Assembly (NCBI GenBank): GCA_035532475.1
Contig: DATKQY010000056.1
Span: 62,001-126,000 of the forward strand
Reading direction: 5' to 3'
Length of the DNA stretch: 64,000 nt
DNA from: DATKQY01 sp035532475
GTDB taxonomy: Bacteria; Actinomycetota; Acidimicrobiia; Acidimicrobiales; Bog-793
Below the pieces are notes generated by a model, which saw nothing but the letters and a program-made list of their open reading frames with translations, was not told the origin of the DNA and searched no databases. Below are positions 33,446 through 40,499 of the stretch, in pieces. Position 1 is the first letter of the stretch. Every line of letters starts with the position of its first letter. Position numbers and translations under genes: made by a program.

Positions 33446-33985
33446 TCAGCGCTCCTCGCGGGCGGCGGGATCCGGCGTCGGCTCGCCTCCGCTCGGCGGC
33501 GTGGCCGCCTTCGGAGGGCCGTGGCGCTTCGGGGCCGTGCGCTTCGTCAGCAGCCCCGCCTCGCGGGCGAAATCGCCGGCATCCTCGAAGCCCTTGTACA
33601 CGCTCGCGAAGCGGAGGTACGCGACGTGGTCGAGCTCCCTCAGGCGGTCGAGCACCGCGACGCCGAGCTGTTGGCTGCCCACCTCTGAGCCGCCTGCCTT
33701 GGCGATCTCCTCGACCTCGCCGGCGAGGCGTTCGACCTGCGCCTCGTCGACCGGACGGTTCTTGCACGCGGCCAGCACCCCGGCGACGACCTTCTCGCGA
33801 TCGAAGGGCTCGCGCTGGCCCGACCGCTTCACCACGACGAGCGTGGACCCACCGGCGCGCTCGAAGGTCGTGAAGCGCTGACCGCACACGAGGCACTCCC
33901 TCCTGCGCCGCACGGCAGCCCCCTGTTCCACCTCTCGGGAGTCCACCACCTTGTCGTCCAGGCCGGCACAGTTCGGGCAACGCAC
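33446..33985 (-). CDS. nrdR: NrdR ribonucleotide reductase repressor
   Basis: Transcription factor of 179 aa. The N-terminal zinc ribbon is MRCPNCAGLDDKVVDSRE with the second pair in RECLVCGQRFTTFE. An ATP-cone follows (VVVKRSGQREPFDREKV to LRELDHVAYLRFASVYKGF) that senses dATP/ATP to control repression of nrd genes. The last 30 residues are a variable Pro/Lys tail. GTG 33985 is preceded by TAGCCT at leaderless spacing. In actinobacteria it is a common neighbour of lexA and the LysM gene. Confidence 0.97.
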   Translation of the reverse strand: MRCPNCAGLDDKVVDSREVEQGAAVRRRRECLVCGQRFTTFERAGGSTLVVVKRSGQREPFDREKVVAGVLAACKNRPVDEAQVERLAGEVEEIAKAGGSEVGSQQLGVAVLDRLRELDHVAYLRFASVYKGFEDAGDFAREAGLLTKRTAPKRHGPPKAATPPSGGEPTPDPAAREER

Positions 33986-33991
33986 GGCCGG

Positions 33992-33997
33992 AGGCTA
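33992..33997 (-). promoter_or_regulatory. -10 box of a probable leaderless nrdR promoter
   Basis: Minus strand TAGCCT ends 6 bp before the nrdR GTG at 33985. No ribosome site between. Confidence 0.4.
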
Positions 33998-34068
33998 GCG
34001 CTATGGGGCAGCGCCGAGAATGCCGCCAGAGACCCTCCGGCCGCCCGGTCGGACCCGGGCGTGACCGC

Positions 34069-34557
34069 TCAGGGCAGGCGGAGCTGCTCGCCCGGTTGCA
34101 GCGTCGCCCCGTGCAGCTCGGCGCTGAGCTCGCTGACGAGCGCGCGGGGGTCGCCGTTCGGGTCGATCCTCGTCGCGATGGCCCAGAGCGTGTCGCCCGG
34201 ACGCACCACATAGACGTAGCCGTTGGCCACACGCCGGGCGCCTGGGAGCACGGCAAGGCCGTGCGGCCTCGCGGAGGAGAGCGCGCCGGCACCGAGCCAC
34301 AGGGCACCGAGCACGACGAGGGTCGCGACCCCGGAGAGCCAGCGGGCGAGGCGCCTCGCCCCGGCGGCGGGGACGGCCGGACGGCCCGTGACCGGCCGGC
34401 GCGCCCGGTCGGCCGGCGCCCCGACGACGCCGGGATGCCCGTCGGCCCCGACGAGCCGCAGGTACGGGGCGTCGGGGCGTCGGGGCGTCGCTCCCGGCCC
34501 GCTCTGGTGTCGCCGGGGTCGCCCGCTCCCGCCCATCGGATACGCGATCGCTGCCAT
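34069..34557 (-). CDS. LysM-domain membrane protein, likely SOS-induced division inhibitor
   Basis: Protein of 162 aa: a variable Arg/Pro cytoplasmic part, one transmembrane helix (LSGVATLVVLGALWLGAGAL, about residues 75-94) and an extracytoplasmic LysM domain (YVYVVRPGDTLWAIATRI ... LQPGEQLRLP) that should bind peptidoglycan. The divergent position next to lexA, before nrdR, matches YneA in Bacillus and Rv2719c (ChiZ) in mycobacteria, which delay division after DNA damage. A GGAGGT site 4 bp upstream fixes the ATG at 34557. An SOS box lies in the spacer of its promoter. A 9-bp hairpin (34574-34597) lies just before the ribosome site. Confidence 0.82.
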   Translation of the reverse strand: MAAIAYPMGGSGRPRRHQSGPGATPRRPDAPYLRLVGADGHPGVVGAPADRARRPVTGRPAVPAAGARRLARWLSGVATLVVLGALWLGAGALSSARPHGLAVLPGARRVANGYVYVVRPGDTLWAIATRIDPNGDPRALVSELSAELHGATLQPGEQLRLP

Positions 34558-34573
34558 GTCCACCTCCGTCGAC

Positions 34574-34597
34574 GCCGTTGCCGTACCGGGCAACGGC
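34574..34597 (-). promoter_or_regulatory. 5' UTR hairpin before the LysM gene
   Basis: A perfect 9-bp stem with a 6-base loop ends 6 bp before the Shine-Dalgarno site (34567-34562) on the minus strand. It may stabilise the message or tune initiation. There is no U-tract. Confidence 0.45.
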
Positions 34598-34638
34598 GGG
34601 CCACCCGCCGCCAGCGCATCCGTGCCCGCCCTGGTGCG

Positions 34639-34668
34639 ATGCTGGCACGAACATGTGTTCGATGTCAA
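34639..34668 (-). promoter_or_regulatory. SOS-controlled promoter of the LysM gene
   Basis: Minus strand TTGACA (34668-34663), 18-bp spacer, CAGCAT (34644-34639). The perfect LexA palindrome at 34648-34661 fills the spacer, an ideal place for repression. The predicted leader is about 75 nt. Confidence 0.55.
34648..34661. promoter_or_regulatory. LexA/SOS box 1
   Basis: CGAACATGTGTTCG is a perfect match to the Gram-positive SOS consensus CGAAC-N4-GTTCG. It lies in the spacer of the LysM gene promoter and about 40 bp upstream of the lexA -35 box. Confidence 0.9.
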
Positions 34669-34676
34669 CGGCGAGG

Positions 34677-34690
34677 CGAACGCATGTTCC
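34677..34690. promoter_or_regulatory. LexA/SOS box 2
   Basis: CGAACGCATGTTCC matches 13 of 14 positions implied by CGAAC-N4-GTTCG (last base differs). It lies just upstream of the lexA promoter, 15 bp from box 3. Confidence 0.8.
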
Positions 34691-34691
34691 A

Positions 34692-34705
34692 CGAACGGAT
34701 GTTTG
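34692..34705. promoter_or_regulatory. LexA/SOS box 3
   Basis: CGAACGGATGTTTG, one mismatch to the half-site GTTCG. It overlaps the proposed lexA -35 box (34703-34708) and starts 15 bp after box 2. Confidence 0.75.
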
Positions 34706-34732
34706 CATCCGGCTGTGACAGCGCAGTACGGT
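34703..34732 (+). promoter_or_regulatory. lexA promoter
   Basis: TTGCAT (34703-34708), 18-bp spacer, TACGGT (34727-34732). The -35 overlaps SOS box 3, which fits autorepression. The leader to the ATG at 34839 would be about 100 nt. Confidence 0.5.
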
Positions 34733-34838
34733 GGCCACGTCGGTCGGCCCCGGGGGTGAGCCCGAGGGCGGCGCGCCGGGCGGTCCGGCGACCGGGCGCC
34801 CAGCGCCCGATTGGGAAGCCCAACGGCGGGGAGGCGAG

Positions 34839-35471
34839 ATGTCCGACACGGCGCTCAGCGGGAAGCGGCGGCAGATCCTGGAGTTCATCGCCGCGCAGAT
34901 CCGCGACCGGGGCTACCCGCCCTCGGTGCGCGAGATCGGCGAAGCGGTCGGGCTGACCTCGTCGTCGACCGTCCACACCCACCTGCAGGTCCTGCAGCGC
35001 GAGGGCTACCTGAAGCGGGACCCGACCAAGCCACGCGCCATCGCCGTCCAGTTCGAGGCGGGATCCGGGGCCGCCCTGCCGGTCGGGCGCGTCACCCACG
35101 TCCCGCTCGTCGGAGACGTCGCGGCCGGAACCGGCGTGCTCGCCGAGGAGAACGTGGAGGAGGTGCTGCCGCTCCCGGAGGATCTAACCGGACCGGGACA
35201 GCTCTTCATGCTCCGGGTGCGGGGCGAGTCGATGATCGACGCCGGCATCTTGAGCGGCGACTACGTCGTGGTGCGGGCCCAACCCGTCGCGGAGCCGGGC
35301 GACGTCGTGGTTGCCGGCCTCCCCGGCGACGAGGCGACCGTGAAGACCTACCGGCGCCGGCGGGGCAAGGTCGTCCTCGTCCCGGCGAACCCGGCCTTCG
35401 AGGAGATGGAGCTGGCCCCGGACGATGTCACCATCTACGGAAAGGTCGTCACGGTCCTGCGCCGCATGTGA
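34839..35471 (+). CDS. lexA: LexA repressor of the SOS response
   Basis: Repressor-protease of 210 aa. The winged-helix domain is seen in GKRRQILEFIAAQIRDRGYPP and SVREIGEAVGLTSSSTVHTHL. The self-cleavage bond is Ala96-Gly97 in DVAAGTG, and the catalytic pair is Ser131 (VRGESMIDAG) and Lys169 (ATVKTYRR). RecA-stimulated cleavage releases the SOS genes. GGGGAGG 4 bp upstream decides the ATG at 34839; a GTG at 34731 in the same frame lies inside the promoter. Three SOS boxes lie upstream. The inserted element begins almost directly after its stop. Confidence 0.97.
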   Translation: MSDTALSGKRRQILEFIAAQIRDRGYPPSVREIGEAVGLTSSSTVHTHLQVLQREGYLKRDPTKPRAIAVQFEAGSGAALPVGRVTHVPLVGDVAAGTGVLAEENVEEVLPLPEDLTGPGQLFMLRVRGESMIDAGILSGDYVVVRAQPVAEPGDVVVAGLPGDEATVKTYRRRRGKVVLVPANPAFEEMELAPDDVTIYGKVVTVLRRM

Positions 35472-35473
35472 CC

Positions 35474-35495
35474 GCCGGGCTCACCCGCCGCTGAG
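35474..35495. repeat. 22-bp direct repeat, left copy
   Basis: Matches 35974-35995 at 21 of 22 positions, exactly 500 bp apart. The right copy contains the last codons and stop of dapE. The left copy begins 3 bp after the lexA stop. Read as a target-site duplication made by the element between. Confidence 0.8.
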
Positions 35496-35500
35496 TTCGA

Positions 35501-35974
35501 CAGCAAGGTGTGATCTAGGCGGGAAAGTCATTGCCGACGAGCCCCGGCTCTCGGATAGGTGCATCCTGGGGACATGAGCACTGAGGAGCCCCGCCGGAGG
35601 GGTTGGTACCCCGATCCATCAGGGCCGCCGCGGTCTCGCTACTGGGACGGGCGCCAGTGGACCGGCTTCTTCGAGCGACGTGACGCTGGCGGAGCGGGCC
35701 GCTACACGCTGCGTGGGTGGCGTCGGATTTGGTACGGCCGGGTCGTGAGACTGCCCCTCGTCTTCTACCCGCTCGCGTGGCTTGACTGCAGTCTCCCCGT
35801 CACACGAGGACACCTTGGCTCGCTGCTCCGACCCGCCGAGGCACGATTCCCACCTTCGCCTGGTGATCAAGCACCTCGGTCCTGACGCACCGCCACCAGG
35901 CGGGGCAGAGCGAGCCAGGTGACGAGGCGCACCGCCTGCCCGCGCCACCTTCCCACCCAGATCACACCTTGCTG
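35501..35974. mobile_element. MITE-like element with terminal inverted repeats and one small ORF
   Basis: About 474 bp bounded by inverted repeats (35501-35516 and 35959-35974, 16 of 16; extended to 28 bp, 25 of 28, all three differences transitions). It is flanked by 22-bp direct repeats (35474-35495 and 35974-35995). It carries a 103-codon DUF2510 ORF and no transposase. The right third contains smaller inverted words (near 35811/35908 and 35856/35899). Removing 500 bp restores a convergent lexA-dapE junction of 9 bp. Left and right boundaries are not symmetric: 5 bp lie between the left duplication and the left inverted repeat, none on the right. Confidence 0.6.
35574..35885 (+). CDS. DUF2510-domain small protein carried by the element
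   Basis: Protein of 103 aa. Residues 9-33 (GWYPDPSGPPRSRYWDGRQW then TGFF) are a clear DUF2510 motif, usually found at the N-terminus of actinobacterial membrane proteins. Here it is followed by a basic segment and one weak hydrophobic stretch (RLPLVFYPLAWLDCSLPV), then a Pro-rich end, so it looks like a cut-down form. The start ATG at 35574 has TGGGGAC just upstream. It sits wholly inside the inverted repeats. Codon choice seems less strict in G/C at third positions than neighbours by eye. Function unknown. Confidence 0.6.
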   Translation: MSTEEPRRRGWYPDPSGPPRSRYWDGRQWTGFFERRDAGGAGRYTLRGWRRIWYGRVVRLPLVFYPLAWLDCSLPVTRGHLGSLLRPAEARFPPSPGDQAPRS

Positions 35975-35995
35975 CCGGACTCACCCGCCGCTGAG
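35974..35995. repeat. 22-bp direct repeat, right copy
   Basis: Right partner of 35474-35495. It covers the last five codons including the stop of dapE (minus strand) and 7 bp beyond. Confidence 0.8.
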
Positions 35996-37048
35996 GAGCG
36001 CCGCGAGCGTCGCGTACGCACGCTCCAGCTCTGAGCGGCGGACGTGCTCGGCCGCGGTGTGCGCGACCAGGGGGTCTCCCGGGCCGTAGTTGGCCGCGGG
36101 GATGCCGCGCTCCGCGAAGAACGCGACGTCGGTCCAGGCGAGCTTGGCCCGGGGCGCCGAACCGCTCGCTGCGACGAGCGCCGACAGCAACGGGTGGCCG
36201 AGCGCCGGCGCCGCCGCCGGCGCCGCGTCCTCCACCTCGACGGTGTCCCCGAGAGAGGGGTCGAGGACCGGAGCGAGGAACTCCTCGAGCCAGCGCCTCG
36301 CACCGTCGATGTCGCGATCGGGGGCGAAGCGGTGGCCGATGGCAAGGCGCGCCTCGTCCGGCACGACGTTGTTGGCCACGCCACCTTCGACGCGGACCGC
36401 CTGGAGGCTCTCGCGGTACTCGCAGCCGTCGAGGACCGGCCGGCGCTCCTCGAAGGAGGCGACGCGCTTGAGCACCGGGCCGAGCCGGTGGATGGCGTTG
36501 CGTCCGGCCCACGGCCGCGCCGCGTGGGCACGACTTCCCCGCACCGTGAGGAGGACACGGACAGAGCCCTGGCACCCCGCCTCCACCCAGCCGGCGGTCG
36601 GCTCGGCGAGCACGGCGGCGTCGGCCTCGAGCAGGTCGGGGCGGGCGGCGGCGACGGCGTTCAGACCCGAGTCGGAGCGGGCCACCTCCTCGCAGGCGTA
36701 GAAGACGTACGTCACGTCGAACACCGGCTCGGCGAGGGCGTGGGCCAGCTCGAGCAGCACCGCAAGGCCGCCCTTCATGTCGGCGCTGCCGAGGCCGTGA
36801 AGGACGTCGCCGTCGATCCTCGCCCGCTCGTTCCCCGCCGGCGGCACCGTGTCGAGGTGGCCGGCGAGCACCACCCGTCCGGGGCGGCCGAGGGCGGTGC
36901 GGGCGACGACGTTGTCGCCGATGCGGATGACCTCCAGGTGCCCGAGCGCCCGGAGCGCGCGTTCTACCCTCGCGGCGAGCTCGGCCTCGTGGTAGCTGAC
37001 CGACGCGACGTCGACGAGCTCGGCCGTGCGTGCGAGGAGATCCGTCAC
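35981..37048 (-). CDS. dapE: succinyl-diaminopimelate desuccinylase DapE
   Basis: M20 zinc peptidase of 355 aa that removes succinate from N-succinyl-LL-DAP in the lysine/DAP pathway. Metal motifs: VVLAGHLDTVPP, LGSADMKGGLAVLL and YACEEVARSDSGLN; VLAEPTAGWVEAGCQG and RGSRAHAARPWAGRNAIH mark the dimerisation lid domain. FAERGIPAANYGPGDPLVAHTAAEHV near the end carries the last His. GTG 37048 is the start, 31 bp after dapD. The 3' end abuts the inserted element but the protein is complete. Confidence 0.93.
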   Translation of the reverse strand: MTDLLARTAELVDVASVSYHEAELAARVERALRALGHLEVIRIGDNVVARTALGRPGRVVLAGHLDTVPPAGNERARIDGDVLHGLGSADMKGGLAVLLELAHALAEPVFDVTYVFYACEEVARSDSGLNAVAAARPDLLEADAAVLAEPTAGWVEAGCQGSVRVLLTVRGSRAHAARPWAGRNAIHRLGPVLKRVASFEERRPVLDGCEYRESLQAVRVEGGVANNVVPDEARLAIGHRFAPDRDIDGARRWLEEFLAPVLDPSLGDTVEVEDAAPAAAPALGHPLLSALVAASGSAPRAKLAWTDVAFFAERGIPAANYGPGDPLVAHTAAEHVRRSELERAYATLAALLSGG

Positions 37049-37079
37049 GCCCGGCCACCGGCGGCGTGGGCGGTCGTCG

Positions 37080-37904
37080 TCATGCCGAGACCCCGTGGTC
37101 CCGGAGGATCTCGTTCAGCCGCGACTTGTCGTGGCGGTCGCCCTCGCTCAACCGGCGGAGGACCAGCACGCAGGGGAGGAAGAACTCGCCGCCGGGGTAC
37201 TCGCGCCGGCGCGACGCGCCCACCGCGACGCACCACGGCGGGACGATCCCGCGGCTCAGCTCCGCGCCCGTCTCGGCGTCGATCACCGGGATCGACGGGT
37301 TGAGGATCGTCCCCTCGCCGAGCACGGCACCACGCCCGATCCGGGCACCCTGGGTGACCATGCATCTGCTCCCGATCAGCACGTCGTCCTCGACGACGAC
37401 CGGGACGGCGTTGGGCGGCTCCAGCACCCCGCCGATCCCGACGCCCCCCGAGAGGTGGACGCGCGCGCCGATCTGCGCGCACGAGCCGACCGTGGCCCAG
37501 GTGTCCACCATCGTCCCCGCCCCGACCCGTGCGCCGATGTTCACGTAGCTCGGCATGAGGACGACGCCGCGCTCGAGGAAGGAGCCCCACCGCGCCGAAG
37601 CGCCCGGCACGACGCGGACGCCGCTGGCGGCGTAGTCGTGCTTCAGGGGGAGCTTGTCGGCGTACTCGAAGGGCCCGAGCTCGAGCGTCGAGATCTCGGT
37701 CAGCCGGAACAACAAGAGGATCGCCTGCTTCAGCCATTCATGGACCACGACGACGCCCGTCGCATCGATCTCGGCGACGCGCGCCTCGCCCGTGTCGAGC
37801 AGCTCGATCGCGGCGCTGACCGTGGCCAGCGCATCGGCGTCGGCGGGCGAGAGCTCCCCGATCCGTGCGAACAGCGCGGTGATCGACTCCTCCAGCCCCG
37901 CCAT
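37080..37904 (-). CDS. dapD: tetrahydrodipicolinate N-succinyltransferase DapD
   Basis: Left-handed beta-helix acyltransferase of 274 aa that succinylates tetrahydrodipicolinate using succinyl-CoA. The hexapeptide turns run through VVLMPSYVNIGARVGAGTMV, TWATVGSCAQIGARVHLSGG, VLIGSRCMVTQGARIGRGAV and so on. It is of the actinobacterial DapD type. GGAGG lies 5 bp before the ATG at 37904, fixing the start; the open frame to 38003 is not needed. It lies 31 bp from dapC and before dapE, so three consecutive steps of the succinylase branch lie together. Confidence 0.95.
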   Translation of the reverse strand: MAGLEESITALFARIGELSPADADALATVSAAIELLDTGEARVAEIDATGVVVVHEWLKQAILLLFRLTEISTLELGPFEYADKLPLKHDYAASGVRVVPGASARWGSFLERGVVLMPSYVNIGARVGAGTMVDTWATVGSCAQIGARVHLSGGVGIGGVLEPPNAVPVVVEDDVLIGSRCMVTQGARIGRGAVLGEGTILNPSIPVIDAETGAELSRGIVPPWCVAVGASRRREYPGGEFFLPCVLVLRRLSEGDRHDKSRLNEILRDHGVSA

Positions 37905-37935
37905 CTCCGCCTCCTTCTCGTGTGGACGAGCGAGG

Positions 37936-39201
37936 CTAACGCGCGGGCGGTGCCGCGCCCTGCTCCCGAGCGGCACCGGCGGGGACCGGACCGGCCAGCC
38001 CACCGAGCACGAGACCGCTCGCCCCGAGCCGGTCTGCCGCGAGCTCGAGCCGGTCGTCGGGCGCGACCATCGCGATGCGCACGTGGCCCGATCCCGCCGG
38101 GCCGTAGAACTCGCCGGGGCTCACGAGGACGCCGCCGGCCTCGGCCAGCAGGCGGGTGAAGGCCCACTCGGGCCCCTCGCTCGGGCCCCGGAGCCGACCG
38201 CCCCCGCCGCCCGTCAGCGAGCCCGGCCACGACTCGCCCAGGTCCCCAGGGACCGCGACCCAGAGGTAGAAGCCGCCGCTGGGCACGGCCGCGGGGACGC
38301 CGATCGAGCCGAGAATGGCGACGAAGCGCTCGAGACGGCCACGGTAGCGGCGCCGTTGGAGCGCGACATGGTCGTCGTCGTCGAGCGCGACGGCCGCCGC
38401 GGCCTGCACGGGCCCGGGGACCATGAAGCCCGCGTGGCGGCGCAGCTCGGAGAGGTAGTGCACGAGATCGGCGTCGCCGGCGTAGAAGCCGAAGCGCAGC
38501 CCTGCGCAGTTCGACCGCTTCGAGATGGAGTGCACCGCGAGCACCCCTTCGATCCCCGACGACAAGATGGTGCGAGGCGGTCCCTCCCAGGTGAACTCGG
38601 TGTAGCACTCGTCGGAGAGGACCGGAACGCCGTGCGCCCGCCCCCAGGCGACCGCGGCGGCGAGGTCCTCGAGCGCGCCGGTGGGGTTCGAGGGGCTGTT
38701 GACCCAGCAGCACAGCGCCCGGGCGGCGTCCTCCTCGGCCACGGCGCCGAAGTCCGACGACCCGTCGGGCCGCGCCGGAACGGCCACGGCGCGCGCCCCG
38801 GCGAGCACGGCCCCCATCGCGTACGTCGGATACGAGAGCTCGGGGTACAGCACCGTGTCACGTCCGGGCGCGCGCAGGCGCAGCCAGTGCGGGATCCCCG
38901 CGACCAGCTCCTTCGTCCCGATGCAGGCGGCGACGCCGCCACGCTCGACCGTCACGCCGAAGCGGCGCTCGATCCAGCCGCGCGCCGAGTCGAGCAGGCG
39001 GGTGCTGCCGACGCCCGCCGGGTAGCCCCGTTCGGCGCCCGAGGAGGCGAGCGCCTCGATCACCGCCGCCGGGGGCGGGTCGCACGGCGTCCCGATCGAC
39101 AGGTCGACGATCCCGCCGGGGTGCGCCGAGGCGATCTCGGCGATCGGCTTCAGCCGGTCGTAGGGGTACGTCGGCGGGGTGAAGGGTGCCGGCGCGCTCA
39201 T
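37936..39201 (-). CDS. dapC: succinyldiaminopimelate transaminase DapC
   Basis: PLP-dependent class I/II aminotransferase of 421 aa. GGIVDLSIGTPCDPPP, GYPAGVGSTRLLDSA and WVNSPSNPTGALEDL are substrate and cofactor loops. VLSDECYTEFTWEG holds the Asp and Tyr contacting PLP, and SISKRSNCAGLRFGF holds the Schiff-base lysine. The C-terminal part has RIAMVAPDDRLELAADRL. Position between hflX and dapD supports DapC over other aminotransferases. The ATG overlaps the hflX stop as ATGA. Confidence 0.9.
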   Translation of the reverse strand: MSAPAPFTPPTYPYDRLKPIAEIASAHPGGIVDLSIGTPCDPPPAAVIEALASSGAERGYPAGVGSTRLLDSARGWIERRFGVTVERGGVAACIGTKELVAGIPHWLRLRAPGRDTVLYPELSYPTYAMGAVLAGARAVAVPARPDGSSDFGAVAEEDAARALCCWVNSPSNPTGALEDLAAAVAWGRAHGVPVLSDECYTEFTWEGPPRTILSSGIEGVLAVHSISKRSNCAGLRFGFYAGDADLVHYLSELRRHAGFMVPGPVQAAAAVALDDDDHVALQRRRYRGRLERFVAILGSIGVPAAVPSGGFYLWVAVPGDLGESWPGSLTGGGGGRLRGPSEGPEWAFTRLLAEAGGVLVSPGEFYGPAGSGHVRIAMVAPDDRLELAADRLGASGLVLGGLAGPVPAGAAREQGAAPPAR

Positions 39202-40499
39202 CGCCGCTCGGTCCCCGGCGTCAGGCCTTGGCCGGCCGCCGGGCGGGCGAAGGGCGCGAAGCGCCGGCGTCCCGCGTCGTCGAGGCGGGCTCGCACCTCG
39301 ATCACCTCGCCGGCGTCGCGCTGCTCGATCACCTCCCCGGCGCGGTGGAGAGCGGCGAGCACGTCGCCGCGGTCGTAGGGGACGGCGAGCTCGACGGTCG
39401 TGTCGTGCTCGCGCAGTCGCTCTGCGAGCAGCGAGAGCAGGTCCGCGGTCCCCTGCCCGGTCAGCCCCGAGCAGGCGACCGACCCGGGGTGTGTCACGAG
39501 GAGGCGTTTGGCGGCGTCGGGCGCCAGGTCGGCCTTGTTGAAGCAGTACAGCTCAGGGACGCGGTCCGCCTCGATCTCGACGAGCACGGTGCGCACCGCC
39601 GCCATCTGGGCCTCCGGGTCGTGCGCGGAGGCGTCGACGACGTGGACGAGCAGATCGGCGTCGGCGACGACCTCGAGCGTCGAATGGAACGCCTCCACCA
39701 GCTGGTGCGGGAGCTTGCGGACGAAGCCGACCGTGTCCGAGCAGAGCACCGTCTCGCCGCCGGGCAGCTCGAGGCGGCGCGTGCGCGGGTCGAGGGTCGC
39801 GAAGAGCCGGCCCTCCACGAGCACATCGGCGGCGGTCAGCCGGTTCAAGAGCGTCGACTTCCCCGCGTTCGTGTAACCGACGAGCGACACCGCCCGCAGC
39901 GCCCCGCGCCGGCGGGAGCGGCGCTGGGTCGCGCGGGTCGACTCGAGCTCGCGAAGCTCGACCTCCAGCTTGGAGATCCTGCGCATGATGCGCCGTCGGT
40001 CGACCTCGAGCTGGGTCTCGCCCGGACCGCGCGTGCCGATGCCGCCGGCCTGCTGGGACAGGCTCGTCCCGCGGCCGCGAAGCCGCGGCAGCCGGTACCG
40101 CAGCAGCGCTAGCTCGACCTGGGCGCGGCCCTCTTCGGTCCGGGCGTTCTGGGCGAAGATGTCGAGGATCACCGCGGTGCGGTCGATCGCGGTCCGCCCG
40201 AGCAGCTTCTCCAGGTTCCGCTGCTGGGCCGGGCTTAGCTCCTCGTCGAACACCACGGTGTCGGCGTCGAACTGCAGGCAGAGCCGGTGCAGCTCCTCGG
40301 CCTTGCCCCGCCCGATGTACGTCGCAGGGTCAGGCGAGTCACGCGACTGCACGACGCGTGCCACTTCGTCGGCACCGGCGGTGTCGATCAGGAGGCTCAG
40401 CTCGTCGAGGCTCGCTTCGACCTCGTCGAGGGTGCGCGGCCACGCGACGACCCCGACGACCACGATGCGCTCCCGGAACTGGCGCTCGATCAGGGTCAC
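39198..40499 (-). CDS. hflX: ribosome-associated GTPase HflX
   Basis: TRAFAC GTPase of 433 aa that splits or rescues stalled ribosomes. The N-terminal HflX domain has ATYIGRGKAEELHRLC, VVFDEELSPAQQRNLE and ILDIFAQNARTEEGRAQVEL, then a coiled linker with GIGTRGPGETQLEVDRRRI. The G domain shows VSLVGYTNAGKSTLLNRL (G1), TVGFVRKLPHQLVEAF (G3 region) and CFNKADL (G4). GTG 40499 overlaps the dapF stop and its own stop overlaps dapC, so it is embedded in the DAP operon. Confidence 0.95.
   Translation of the reverse strand: MTLIERQFRERIVVVGVVAWPRTLDEVEASLDELSLLIDTAGADEVARVVQSRDSPDPATYIGRGKAEELHRLCLQFDADTVVFDEELSPAQQRNLEKLLGRTAIDRTAVILDIFAQNARTEEGRAQVELALLRYRLPRLRGRGTSLSQQAGGIGTRGPGETQLEVDRRRIMRRISKLEVELRELESTRATQRRSRRRGALRAVSLVGYTNAGKSTLLNRLTAADVLVEGRLFATLDPRTRRLELPGGETVLCSDTVGFVRKLPHQLVEAFHSTLEVVADADLLVHVVDASAHDPEAQMAAVRTVLVEIEADRVPELYCFNKADLAPDAAKRLLVTHPGSVACSGLTGQGTADLLSLLAERLREHDTTVELAVPYDRGDVLAALHRAGEVIEQRDAGEVIEVRARLDDAGRRRFAPFARPAAGQGLTPGTERR

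Noticed and set aside
34731..34838. Longer LexA from GTG 34731
   Set aside because: That codon lies within the proposed -10 box, the added 36 residues are low complexity, and the ATG at 34839 has GGGGAGG before it.
35474..35995. Direct repeats as attachment sites of an integrated phage or plasmid
   Set aside because: The interval is only 500 bp with no integrase and no tRNA; inverted repeats inside point to a transposon-like element.
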